Origin: Chromera velia
Taxonomy: Eukaryota; Sar; Chromeraceae
Assembly: GCA_018398765.1 (NCBI GenBank)
Contig: JAHBMJ010001354.1
Location: forward strand, 9,098-32,256
Reading direction: 5' to 3'
DNA length: 23,159 bases
Positions 1 through 8,620 of the stretch are shown here, in pieces. Position numbers and translations under genes: made by a program. The stretch's first letter is position 1. Every line of letters starts with the position of its first letter. The notes under the pieces are model-generated. The model saw only the letters and a program-made list of their open reading frames with translations, made no database searches and was not told the DNA's origin.

Positions 1-14
1 GGGGGGGGGGGGGG
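1..14. repeat. poly-G run at window edge
   Basis: Fourteen consecutive G residues open the window. They may mark a contig edge or a poorly resolved homopolymer, since similar G runs occur inside introns here, one of them beside an N. No function is claimed. Confidence 0.6.
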
Positions 15-191
15 TGATGTAGCGGATCTGCAGTTTGTGTCGGAACCTGTCTGTCGATTGTTTTAGAGGATGCTGCAGATCGTCATGTTCTCCTGCGTCT
101 CGCTACCTTTTCTTTCCTTTTTGTCTCTTTCGGTCTTTCTGGCGTGCTTTCATTCTACTACTCTCATGGGCGCATGGACACACTCACGCAG

Positions 192-296
192 ACGATCTGG
201 GTGCCGACATCGACGAGGCGCTCGGGGCTGCTGGAGGAGACGCGTGGGGCGCTGGTGACATCGACCTCCCGTCGCCTGAAGGGGGTCTGTCTGTCA

Positions 297-327
<31 letters not shown>

Positions 328-3300
328 AGTCTGTCTGTTTGTCTGTCTGTCTGTCAGTCAGGGTGTGTGTCTTTGAGTGTCTTTTTTTGTTCGTTTGTTT
401 GCTTGTTGGTCTGGTGCTTTTGTGCGCTGGCGAGATTGGTGATATTGACCTTCATCTTCTGAGGGGAGTACGTTCGGTTGCTTGTTCGTGGGTTTTGTGG
501 GTCTATCTCTGTGTGGACGTGAGTGTGCGTGTGTTAGTGCCTGACATACCGGTCTCCTGCATGTGCTCCGCCCTTTTGTCTTTTGTTCGTCTCGTCTGTC
601 TGACGGTGTTCGTTCTTCTTGGGCGACATTATTCCGTTTCTTGCTGGAAGCGTCTTTCGGCCCTTTTCCTCTTTTTCTTTCTTTCAGTGTCTGTGTACAG
701 GTGATGCGTGTATGTAACCGTGCGTGTCTGCTTCCTTGAGCGTGTGGATGTGTGTGCAGGAGACGATGCGGGGATGGAGATGGGTCTCGGGATGGGTGAC
801 GCCGCAGGGGCGGCGGTGGCTCGGAATGTTGCCAAGGGAGAGAGTGCAATGTTCAGGTGAGCCTGTGTGTGTGTTGGTTTCGTCACGCATTAGATTGTTG
901 TCCCTTTCCATAATTGACCGAAGGGAATTCCTTTTAATTTCTGTTTGATTTTTCGCTCTGTCTCTTTTGCTACTTCGAACGGATTTTTCTGTCGGGGTTT
1001 TGTGTTGCCTTCTGTCTCCACGAAGTCTTTAAATCGTGTGCGCAATAGAGCACATGAAGGAGACCCCTGCGAAGTTTTGAACTTGCTTCCCCCGTATGTG
1101 TCCTCTTTCCTTTTTTCCTCATCTCGTTTGAGTGAACTGCCCCCGTTTTTCTTCTCTCGTCTGAATTTTCTTATCTTTTCTTGCTCTCTCTCTCAGGTGG
1201 GTGAGGCGCGAGCCCATGGTTGCAGATTTGGTTGCTGCTGGGGAATTCGAACAGGCGCTTCTGACGCTGCACAAGAAGATTGGACTGAAGAACGCAGCGC
1301 CATTGAAACCTCTTTTCGTGAAAGCATTCCAGGTCTGTCGGTGGGAGGGAGGGGGAGAGAGAGGGAACTTTGCATTGGGNGGGGGGGGGGGGGAAGTGGC
1401 AGATTCTTGTTTCTCTTCCTCGAATGCTTTGGACATGCCTCCCTCATTCTTTCCGAGTGTCTTTGTCGGATTGTTTTCTGTTTGATAGTTTTTGGCGCCT
1501 CTCTTTCGATGCGCGGTTTTTTCATGCCTGTACTGATCACTTTTTCATGCTAAAGAGAGAAAGCGCCAAGTGAGAGAAGAGAGAGAAAGTGCTGCCTTTC
1601 TGATTTGGTTTTTTGCGATTGTTTGTGCCTTCTTTCTTTCTGCCATCATTTCTCTCCCTCCCTCGCTTATGTTCTGGTGTCTTCTCCCTCCCCCTTTCCT
1701 CTTTGCTTTGCAGGCTGCGTTCTCTTTTCTTCCTTCTCTTCCACAACTACCTCCGGCTCTCTTGCCGGTGTTGTCTTCGGGTCAGTGGATGAGCGGGGGG
1801 GGGGCCTTTGCTTTCTTTCCTCTCTCAAACGCTTCTTTCTTCGCTTCCTTGTGTGCGTTCTCTCTCTGTGGCTTTTCTTTAGGGCATTGTGTCTGCATGG
1901 TTGTCACGTTGACTCACGAGGTCCAGTGTGACCTCATGAACAGCAGCATTGCTCTGGCTCGCCTGTTGACTTGTTCACAAAAAACACACGCATCAATATC
2001 TGTCTGTCTGTCGAGGTGCCTGCAGGAACCCTCCGCAACAAGGACGACCTTCCCTGGAGGCTGTACACCCGTGAAAGCGTCCAACTGGTCCTCAGAGACG
2101 CCTACAGACAGACGACACAAGGTGGGGGAGTGCCTCGGCTTCAGAGAAAAGAGAAGAGAAGGAAGATGAAGAATGTCTGTCGGGCACTGAACAAGGCAGT
2201 TGAGAAGGAAGACAGTCTTTGTATTCTTATGCTTTTTTAAAAAAGACTAATGTCATGCTGTCACAGTTCCACGTCGATCCGTGGACGGTCTGTGACGTCT
2301 ACTCCCTCAGTTCATATTCCTTCTTTTTCTTAGCATCGACTCCCTTCGCCCTCCTGCATTCGAGAGGCCTGTTGTATCAGCAGAATCAAATCTCACTGCC
2401 TTTCTCGGCCCCTCCCCTGCCTGCCCTCTCCTGTCTGTTGTCCCCATGCACCCATGCACCCACCCATGCATCTATTCTTTCTTTCAGGCCAATTCGCGGA
2501 AGCCCTGAATTCCTTCAGAGAGGCCCTCCACCAGATCCCTCTGTGTGTGGCAGACAGCTCGGAGGAGGAGGCAACGGTCGGTTGGTTCTCAGTGATCTCT
2601 TTCATCACTTAGTGAGTGACTTGGGAGTGAGACGGGTGGGTGTGAAGGCAGAAAGAAAGAGGCCGTCAGAATTCAGAAGGAAGGCTGGTCAGTCAGTCGG
2701 TCAGTCAGGTCGGCAGCGGCGCTGTTAAAAGGGGTGTGGTACAAGAACGCATGGATGGGTTGTTCTTCGTCTGCCTTTTCTTCGTGTCCCTCTCTGCTTC
2801 TGACGTTTGTATTTTTCTTTCTTCCTTTCTTCTGCAAAACACCCCAAGGCGACGCATGTTTTTGGACAAAGAGGAAGGCGTTTTTGTTGTTGTTGTTGCG
2901 AGTGCCTCTATCACGCTTACTTCCCTGCTTGAATGCAGCTACGGGAGTACATCACGAGCGCGCGGGAATACGCGACAGCGATGAGATGCGAACTCGTGCG
3001 AAGGGAACTCCCACAGACAGACACGGCCAGAAGTGAGTGAAGCAGGGAGTCCGTATTTCAAGTTTCTCTTCCTTCTTTCCTTCTCGTTGAATCCCTGGTT
3101 TCTTCGCTTCGTTTATTGTTCTGCCCTGTTTTTCTTAATTGCTTCTTTGCGTCTGCGCGCTCTCTTTTCTTGTATTGGCTGGTGGTTTGTTGTTGTCTGC
3201 ATGTTTTTTTCTTTTCAGTTCCCTCTGGTTTCGCAACTTCGTGTCTTCAGTCAACCGCTTTGAATGCAGCCTGCCAGAGTGTATCTGGGCAAATGAATGT

Positions 3301-5623
3301 GCACGTACATTGATAAATATGCAGTATGTATTCATCTGGATCTATTTATGCAACATCCTTCTGATGACTCTGCTGAGTGCCTGCCTGCAGGCATCGAGCT
3401 TGCTGCCTACCTGACGTGCTGCCGGATGCAGCCCCCACACCTGGCCATTGCTTTGAGGCTGGCGATGGTCCTCTCCTTCAAGGCCAAAAACTTCATCACC
3501 GCAGCATCGGTCAGTCAGTCAGTGGGTCGGTTGGCTGGCTGGCCGGGTTTTCTCTCTCTAATATGGTGCTATCTCTCTCTCTATTTGGTTGGGAGGAACG
3601 CCTTTTCTCTTTCTTGCCAATATGGGGGGAGGGCGACTTGAAAGGGGGAGGTTGAAGGGGAAAGTCGAACGGAGAAGAAAACTGAGAAAGCTCTACTTGT
3701 CTGAGATCGTTCTCTCTAACTGCTTCTTCTTTGCCTTTCTCCTGCAGTTCGCAAGACGATTGCTTCAAGGATCGAACACTCCGCCGGAAGTCGTTCAACA
3801 GGTAAGGAAGGAGAGGGGCGTGTGTTGTGCGTTCTCTCACTTCCTCCCCTCTATTTATTTTTTCTCTCTGCCCCTCTCTCTTGAACTCACACAGGGAAGG
3901 ACGACGATCTTCAAGACACTCAACTCTTTATACGGAGGGCTGCACGCAGAGGCACAGGCACACCCAAGAAGACAAGAAAAGCAATGCCCTCATTCAGTTT
4001 TCTTCCTTTTTCGACGGCCCCCCCTGATACACGGTATTTGCTTTTTTTTTATTCGCCTCCCTGGCTGAAACCGCCCCTGCATGCATGTGTGAGCACACAC
4101 CGCCGTCTCCCTCCTTTTCTCTCTCTCTCTCCGCAGACGACGAAAATCCTGTCCCACTGCGAACAGAAGGCGACAGACACCCACACGGTGAGTGACTGGC
4201 TAAGTGAGTGAGTGAGTGCATTTCTAGATATCAAAGGGGAATGTAGCGGCAGGTAGGGAGGGAATTCTTTCTTCTTCTTCCTCCTCCTCTTTTGCATTTT
4301 TAACGACCGCTCAAGAATTCGCAGTCTGTCGCTGTCTCTCCACCGACCGTTTTCTCCGGGTGTCTCCAAGTGTTTTCTGACAGTCTTCAGTCGCTTTTGT
4401 GTCGCATGGTCTTTGCACCCGAATGTCTTCCTTCTGCTTCCAAGACGAACTGCATGACACAGACGGACTAACGAGCTGACTAACGAACGAACGAACAAAC
4501 AAACGGACGTCTCTTGCCTGCAGGTGAATTTCGATCCAACAGAGTCAGACAACCTGACGATCTGCGCAGAGACTCTGACAGTCATTCCGGCGGGTCCGTG
4601 GACAGGGGGGGGGGGGGGGGAAGCAAGGGGTACCCTATTGGAATGCGATCAGCTTTACAGTCACAGACGCCGACATCTTTTTTCGCGTGCCGAAATTTCT
4701 GCTCATATGGGTGTTTCGTTGTTATGAAGGGAGGAAGAGACGAGGACGAAATCACGGAGCCTGACTCCGGCTGATCGCTCAATCTCTTCTCTCAGTACTT
4801 GTCTATCTTCCGCTTTCTCTCCCCTTTTCTCTTCCGAGGATCTTTGTTCGTATTTGCACACTGTACCATCCTTTCTATCCCGTTTCCTCTTTTGTTGGAT
4901 TACCTTCCAAATTCCTGTCCATGCCTGTCCTTCCTTTTGATTGCGTTTGACTTCTTTGATATTTTCTTTTTTTTGTTGGTTTCCTCAGGTGCTGCGGTCG
5001 TCCGGTGTCCATACTGCGGTGCGGTCTGCAAGGTGGACTTCAAGAAGAAAGTCTGCCCTGTCTGCGGCCTCTCTGAACTGGGCGTCAGGGTCAGTCACTG
5101 AGTGAAGGGAGGAGAGGGTGCGGCGTCTCTCTCTCTCTCTCTTTGTGTGTGTGCGTGTGTGTGTGTGTGCGCGCGCGCGCGCGTGTGTGTGTTTTGTTCT
5201 GTGCATCAGTGGGTATGAGGGGGTGGAAGTCCATGAGTGCGCCAGAAAGGAATTGAAGGAAAAGTCCTGTCTTTTCTCTCCAAGTGGAAGACCGGGAGGG
5301 GAAAAGGAAATGACGGACCTTCTGACTGATCTGCATCGATCTCGTTCACCGTCACACACCTTTGCCTGACTGTGTTTCCTTTTCTGTCTGCCTCTTTCTC
5401 GAGCCATCCCTTTCTGTGCCTGTACGTGTTAGTTAGAAGGCGGCGTGGGTCAGTGAGAGTGCAAGAAAGGGCGCGAAGGAATTATCAGTGAGACAAGGAA
5501 TTATCAGAATTACTTCATTGGAATATGTTTACCTGTCTCCGTCTGCCCCCCCATCTATGTGTGCGTATCCCCTTTGTGCAGGTTCTCGGAATTCAATTTC
5601 GACCTGTCAGCTCGGGTCGCTGA
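192..5623 (+). CDS. COPA: coatomer subunit alpha (alpha-COP), C-terminal part, 13 exons
   Basis: Alpha-COP is the B-subcomplex subunit of the COPI coat and acts in Golgi-to-ER and intra-Golgi vesicle traffic. Exons: 192-284, 760-856, 1197-1332, 1714-1780, 2026-2121, 2488-2576, 2939-3032, 3391-3509, 3748-3801, 4137-4187, 4524-4593, 4989-5089, 5582-5623 (TGA 5621-5623). All phases agree, giving 369 residues. Exon 1 holds the acidic linker ending DAWGAGDIDLP, the counterpart of the W-x-x-(E/D)LELP stretch before the COPI_C domain. From about residue 64 the protein follows COPI_C: LVAAGEFEQALLTLHKKIGL, QFAEALNSFREALHQIPL, LREYITSAREYATAMRCEL and KAKNFITAASFARRLLQGS. Cysteine pairs CPYC (329/332) and CPVC (345/348) form a zinc-ribbon-like pair, and the chain ends LGIQFRP, like the usual family end. 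Every acceptor is CAG. The WD40 region and start codon lie upstream, outside the window. The first exon boundary rests on the acceptor at 189-191; no earlier exon could be resolved. Confidence 0.93.
285..360 (+). repeat. (GTCT)n/(GTCA)n microsatellite at an intron start
   Basis: Intron 1 of the alpha-COP gene opens with about 75 bp of GTCT, GTCA and GTTT units. The first unit is the inferred splice donor GTCTGT, so the real 5' splice site is one member of an array of near-identical donors spaced 4 bp apart. Confidence 0.85.
1377..1393 (+). repeat. poly-G run with an undetermined base, intron 3
   Basis: Seventeen positions of G are interrupted by one N at 1380, 44 bp downstream of the intron 3 donor. 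The N suggests that the true homopolymer length was not resolved in sequencing. Confidence 0.8.
4605..4620 (+). repeat. poly-G run, intron 11
   Basis: Sixteen G residues start 11 bp after the inferred intron 11 donor GTCCGT at 4594. The run could act as a G-tract splicing enhancer next to a weak donor, or be a neutral homopolymer. Confidence 0.8.
5125..5192 (+). repeat. (TC)n-(TG)n-(CG)n-(TG)n tract, intron 12
   Basis: A pyrimidine (TC) run is followed by about 48 bp of nearly perfect alternating pyrimidine-purine sequence: TG, then a run of CG, then TG again. The tract sits 36 bp after the donor of the last alpha-COP intron. The alternating GT/GC part is the classic composition for a left-handed Z-DNA segment. 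Confidence 0.85.
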
Positions 5624-5857
5624 GGGAGGGAGTCGGACGGAGAAAGGGGAGGGGAAGGGAAAAGAAAAGATCCGGGTGGTGGAAGGAAACAATGGCTTCC
5701 TTCTTTCTCTCCTTTCTTCCTCCCTTTGTCTTTTCGATTTTGCCGTTTCTTCGGTCCTTCTTGTCTTTATGTCTTTTCTCTCCGTCTCGAAATGCCCTTT
5801 CGTTCCATCTCGCCTCTATGCTGTCTGTCCTTTGCTTCTCTTTCCTGGTGGAAAAGA

Positions 5858-5884
5858 GGGGAAGGGAAGGGAAGGGAAGGGAAG
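5858..5884 (+). repeat. (GGGAA)n microsatellite
   Basis: About five pentamer units of GGGAA type lie in the 3' flank of the alpha-COP gene. Confidence 0.8.
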
Positions 5885-5944
5885 AGATCATTTTTGTCTC
5901 CCGATCGATTGGTTGGGAGTCAACAGGGTGGGCTGGTGGTGGAT

Positions 5945-5959
5945 GGGTGGGTGGGTGGG
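5945..5959 (+). other. perfect G-quadruplex motif
   Basis: Four GGG tracts are separated by single T loops (GGGTGGGTGGGTGGG), the compact form that folds readily into a parallel G-quadruplex. It lies on the transcribed-sense strand 322 bp downstream of the alpha-COP stop codon. Confidence 0.75.
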
Positions 5960-6438
5960 AGTCTGCCCTTGTGCTTGCCTCCTGTCTTTTCGGGGGGGTT
6001 GGGAGGGGCGTTTAGGGTTCCGAAAGAGTCAAGACCGAGAAAGAGGCTGAGGGAGTGGTGGGAACCGGTTGGCCTGCGCCATCGTTGTCGATTGGGGAGG
6101 GCAGCACGGGGCAGGGAGGACGGAGAGGGAAGTGGGAGGGGGCGGGAGAGGCTCTTGCCTAAGTGTATTTTTGCTAACCTTCTGATCGCTTTGATTCGTT
6201 GCCTCCTATTGAAGCGAAGCGTGACAGATCGATGTCTGCGTAGTCATATCATTACGTGGATCAATTAGTGCTTGACTAGGTGCTTGACTCGTTTATCTGT
6301 ATGTATAAGTTTAAGTGCCGTTATTTCACTAAAATTCAGAGTTAATTGTTTAGCAAATTAACATTAATATAGCATAGGACCTATATATCTATAAATTATG
6401 TAGCGGAAAAACGTCTGGACTAGCGTTTTTATTATATA

Positions 6439-6462
6439 TTGAATTGAATTAAATTGAATTGA
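6439..6462. repeat. degenerate (TTGAA)n tract
   Basis: Four to five TTGAA/TTAAA pentamers lie in the AT-rich flank, just outside the inferred 3' tail of the minus-strand LINE. Confidence 0.6.
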
Positions 6463-6613
6463 GGCGGTTAAAAATATGTGTAACTAGATGATTGTCGTAG
6501 GATTAGGATTAGGATTAATGTCCGGAGGATTGGCCTCCCGCTCCAATGCCGAATGTCCGACGTGCGGCTTCCAGGGAAAGCGCCTAGACGCATCAGACCT
6601 CCCTAGCCGGCCC

Positions 6614-6632
6614 GCACAGGTCTAGCCTGTGC
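6614..6632 (-). repeat. short hairpin in the LINE 3' UTR
   Basis: GCACAGG pairs perfectly with CCTGTGC across a 5-base loop. Some LINE reverse transcriptases recognise a stem-loop near the 3' end of their RNA; here this is only a positional suggestion. Confidence 0.5.
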
Positions 6633-6693
6633 CGCAAACGGATCACATTGAACAGTCAATCACCTGCGTGTGTATGCGAGAAGGCTCACTCTA

Positions 6694-7215
6694 CACAGTA
6701 CGGTTAGGAGTAACGAAAGTAGGACGGTTACTAGGCGGCTACTAGGCCGCCTTGTTACTAATTTTATGGTTACGGTAGTAGTGTTCGAATGGTAGTGGTA
6801 GTAGCTAAAAACAGGCAGATTTGGCCATATTCTAAGTTAAACTTAACTTACATAACCAATTTTAGACTAGTAAAAATCATATTTTTGACATTCATCAAAA
6901 GTTTATTCTAGTAAAATTCAATGTTCACCATTTTACGACTAAACTCTAACTCGCTCCAACTAGTATATCATTATGTATAGCATATACTCTTTTAGTATCA
7001 ATAGTATGATCATTTCAGGGCTTTAAACTGCTCATGAGTTAAGTGGTCAGGCTTTAAAATGGGTCTAGCAACTGTTTTTACCTGAGTTTTCCCTTGAACT
7101 ACTATGGTAGTGGTATACGCCTTCAAGTCTGCTGGTTAGCATCTCATGATTACCAAACTGATGGTAACTCGCTACTAGCTAAAAGGGGCCAGTAGTAACT
7201 CCTAACCGTACTGTG
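6694..7215. mobile_element. 522-bp MITE with 18-bp perfect terminal inverted repeats
   Basis: The ends are CACAGTACGGTTAGGAGT (6694-6711) and its exact reverse complement (7198-7215). Both ends are flanked by TA (6692-6693 and 7216-7217), so a TA target duplication of Tc1/mariner type is likely. The flanking C and G also pair. No transposase ORF is inside, so it is a non-autonomous element. It lies inside the 3' UTR of the older LINE copy. Confidence 0.8.
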
Positions 7216-7477
7216 TAGCTCACCCCATTCCAAAGCAGGGTTTGAAAGGGAACGATCCCAGTATTGCAGATGAACGGCTCGAAGCGAGTTCCAAAACCTC
7301 CCAACATCCCATCCTCATCCTTTTTTCCTCCTCTTTTGCTTCCTTTGTATCGCTTCACACTCTTTCATACTCTTTAATTCTTCCCTCTTTTTCTTTCTCA
7401 CTTTTTTAAATCTCCTGATGCAACCTACCTAACTTTCTTCCTAAAGCTTGACTCAAATTGTCTCCCTTTTTTCTTTT

Positions 7478-8000
7478 CTATTCTCTCACTACCTGTCTTT
7501 TCATCATGACATCTTTCAGAAAGGTATCAATATTCTTATTGGCACCATTCTTATCGGCCTTATTTAAAAGAAAAGAGAATAGAGCGATCTTGTCTATCTT
7601 CCTTTCACCACCTACTTTCCATCTGCTGCTATTTGCAGCTCTCTCTTCTCTCCCTTTCACCGAACTCCAACGTATCATCAAAGCTTGCAAGCAGTTTGCC
7701 CTCTCTCCATCATGCAGAGGGCATTCAGTCGGCATATGGATTTCATCTTCGACTGCTTGAATGTCAAGCACGTCAGAGCAAACCATGCATTTCCTTTCTG
7801 TCAATGGGGTCCCTCTGTATTCCAGTGAAAGTGAGATGGAGATAGTGAAGGAATGAGGATTTAAGGTCCGGCCAGAGATTGTACCATGAGCGCCGGCTCT
7901 AGCGCTGGCTGCAGTACAATCTCCCGTCCAGCTATGCAGGAACCTAAGTCCGAACCTTTCAGTCTTACAATGTTGGTTTGTCTCATACACTAGCTCATAT
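7478..8000 (-). pseudogene. LINE ORF2-type C-terminal zinc-knuckle domain, truncated
   Basis: The frame ends at a stop at 7478-7480. Its core has the pattern typical of the C-terminus of LINE polyproteins: YRGTPLTERKCMVC, then VEDEIHMPTECPLHDGER, giving C-x2-C ... H-x4-C. The segment before it (RFLHSWTGDC to RTLNPHSFTI) matches the usual spacing between the RT tail and this knuckle. RT and endonuclease domains are missing. The upstream end at 8000 is the insertion point of the LTR array. Across that junction the same frame continues at 12799 and stays open for about 36 codons to a TAA at 12906-12908. Confidence 0.6.
7996..8000 (+). repeat. left target-site duplication of the LTR array
   Basis: CATAT directly precedes the first LTR and recurs at 12794-12798 directly after the third LTR. 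The match extends left to GCTCATAT, but the GCT on the right may belong to the LTR end, so the duplication is 5 to 8 bp. Confidence 0.7.
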
Positions 8001-8362
8001 TGTGAAAGGGTTGGCGCCGCTACCAGGTGTGGCCGCCTTTCTGAACATCCGCTGCCCTCACTTGCAGGAATCGGGGGCCACCGACACGCCACACACATAC
8101 GCATGAGGAAATACATACATTATTACACAAGAATTGATTGAATCAAGCTGCATACATGTATGTATGGGAAATTGCTTCACTGATCGATGGAATGCGATTG
8201 ATTGTATGTTGAACTACTCTGCACCAAGCCTCAAACAGATCTTGATCTCCATGAATCAAGAACTCTTCGATAGGTCTGATGGTACGGACTGAGCACAGAC
8301 TTCCTGAATGAGATCAGTAGAGGTCGTGCTAGAAATCTTTCCTTGTATGAAAATCTAGCAAG

Positions 8363-8372
8363 TATATATATA
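8363..8372 (+). promoter_or_regulatory. TATA-like element of LTR 1
   Basis: An alternating TA run, about 90 bp before the LTR end, is the likely core promoter. The corresponding runs in LTR2 (about 10529) and LTR3 (about 12695) are also present. Confidence 0.5.
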
Positions 8373-8403
8373 GAGAGACCGTCTTGGTCCGGGTCCATCC
8401 ATG

Positions 8404-8409
8404 AATAAA
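8404..8409 (+). terminator. AATAAA polyadenylation signal in LTR 1
   Basis: AATAAA occurs about 35 bp after the TATA run of LTR1. At the same position LTR2 and LTR3 read AACAAA, so the canonical hexamer is present only in the first LTR. Confidence 0.45.
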
Positions 8410-8462
8410 GGTTGAGGGTTGGCATGCGAGAATCAGATCCCACGTATAACCAAACCTTTCAC

Positions 8463-8479
8463 TGGTGCTCCATCAGTGG
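8463..8479 (+). other. primer-binding site, internal copy 1
   Basis: TGGTGCTCCATCAGTGG starts immediately after LTR1. A leading TGG complements the CCA end of a tRNA, as expected for a minus-strand primer site. Copy 2 has one difference, at 10629-10645. The tRNA was not identified. Confidence 0.6.
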
Positions 8480-8620
8480 ACAGAGACCGTCAATTCAGGT
8501 CTGCTGTTCTCGTTGACCTTTCAGGGAAGACTGGAGAGCGCAGACGCATTAGACTGAGTGGGAGTAGAAAGCAGAAGCAGGAAAGAGAAAAGCAGGACAG
8601 AGTGGTAAGATTTAGTAAAG

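Larger units (their letters stand above)
5624..6497 (+). other. 3' flank of the alpha-COP gene, no further gene seen
   Basis: This stretch is probably 3' UTR and spacer. It holds purine-rich simple repeats up to about 6150 and then becomes sharply AT-rich. No AATAAA signal is visible before about 6300. Open frames here on both strands are low-complexity and match no family that I recognise. Confidence 0.6.
6498..8000 (-). mobile_element. 3' end of a non-LTR retrotransposon (LINE-like), interrupted
   Basis: Read on the minus strand, this holds a reverse-transcriptase-type C-terminal domain (7478-8000), then a 3' UTR, then a short tandem tail. The tail (6498-6517) is three TAATCC-type hexamers, the kind of microsatellite end made by several LINE clades. 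The UTR has a 7-bp stem with a 5-nt loop (6614-6620 with 6626-6632). A MITE (6694-7215) sits inside the UTR. The upstream part of the element is separated by the LTR array at 8001-12792 and resumes at 12799. The LINE assignment is inferred from the domain plus the tail; no catalytic RT motif survives in the window. Confidence 0.6.
8001..8462 (+). repeat. LTR 1
   Basis: First long terminal repeat, 462 bp, from TGTGAAAGG to CCTTTCAC. It differs from LTR2 mainly by transitions and a 4-bp indel near 8120. It holds a TATA-like run at 8363-8372 and AATAAA at 8404-8409. Confidence 0.85.

Noticed and set aside
144..704. A 186-codon frame through the GTCT repeats
   Set aside because: It lies mostly in intron 1 of the alpha-COP gene and is repeat-derived; the coding exon uses another frame.
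5488..6268. Frames of 160-180 codons downstream of the alpha-COP stop
   Set aside because: They are low-complexity translations of purine-rich repeats and match no family.
6498..6517. Telomere-like repeats
   Set aside because: The hexamer TAGGAT is not a usual telomere unit and there are only three copies; its position behind a LINE UTR fits a retrotransposon tail better.
6690..7220. A tRNA-like GTTCGAAT motif near 6785
   Set aside because: No acceptor stem or A box accompanies it; it is part of the MITE interior.
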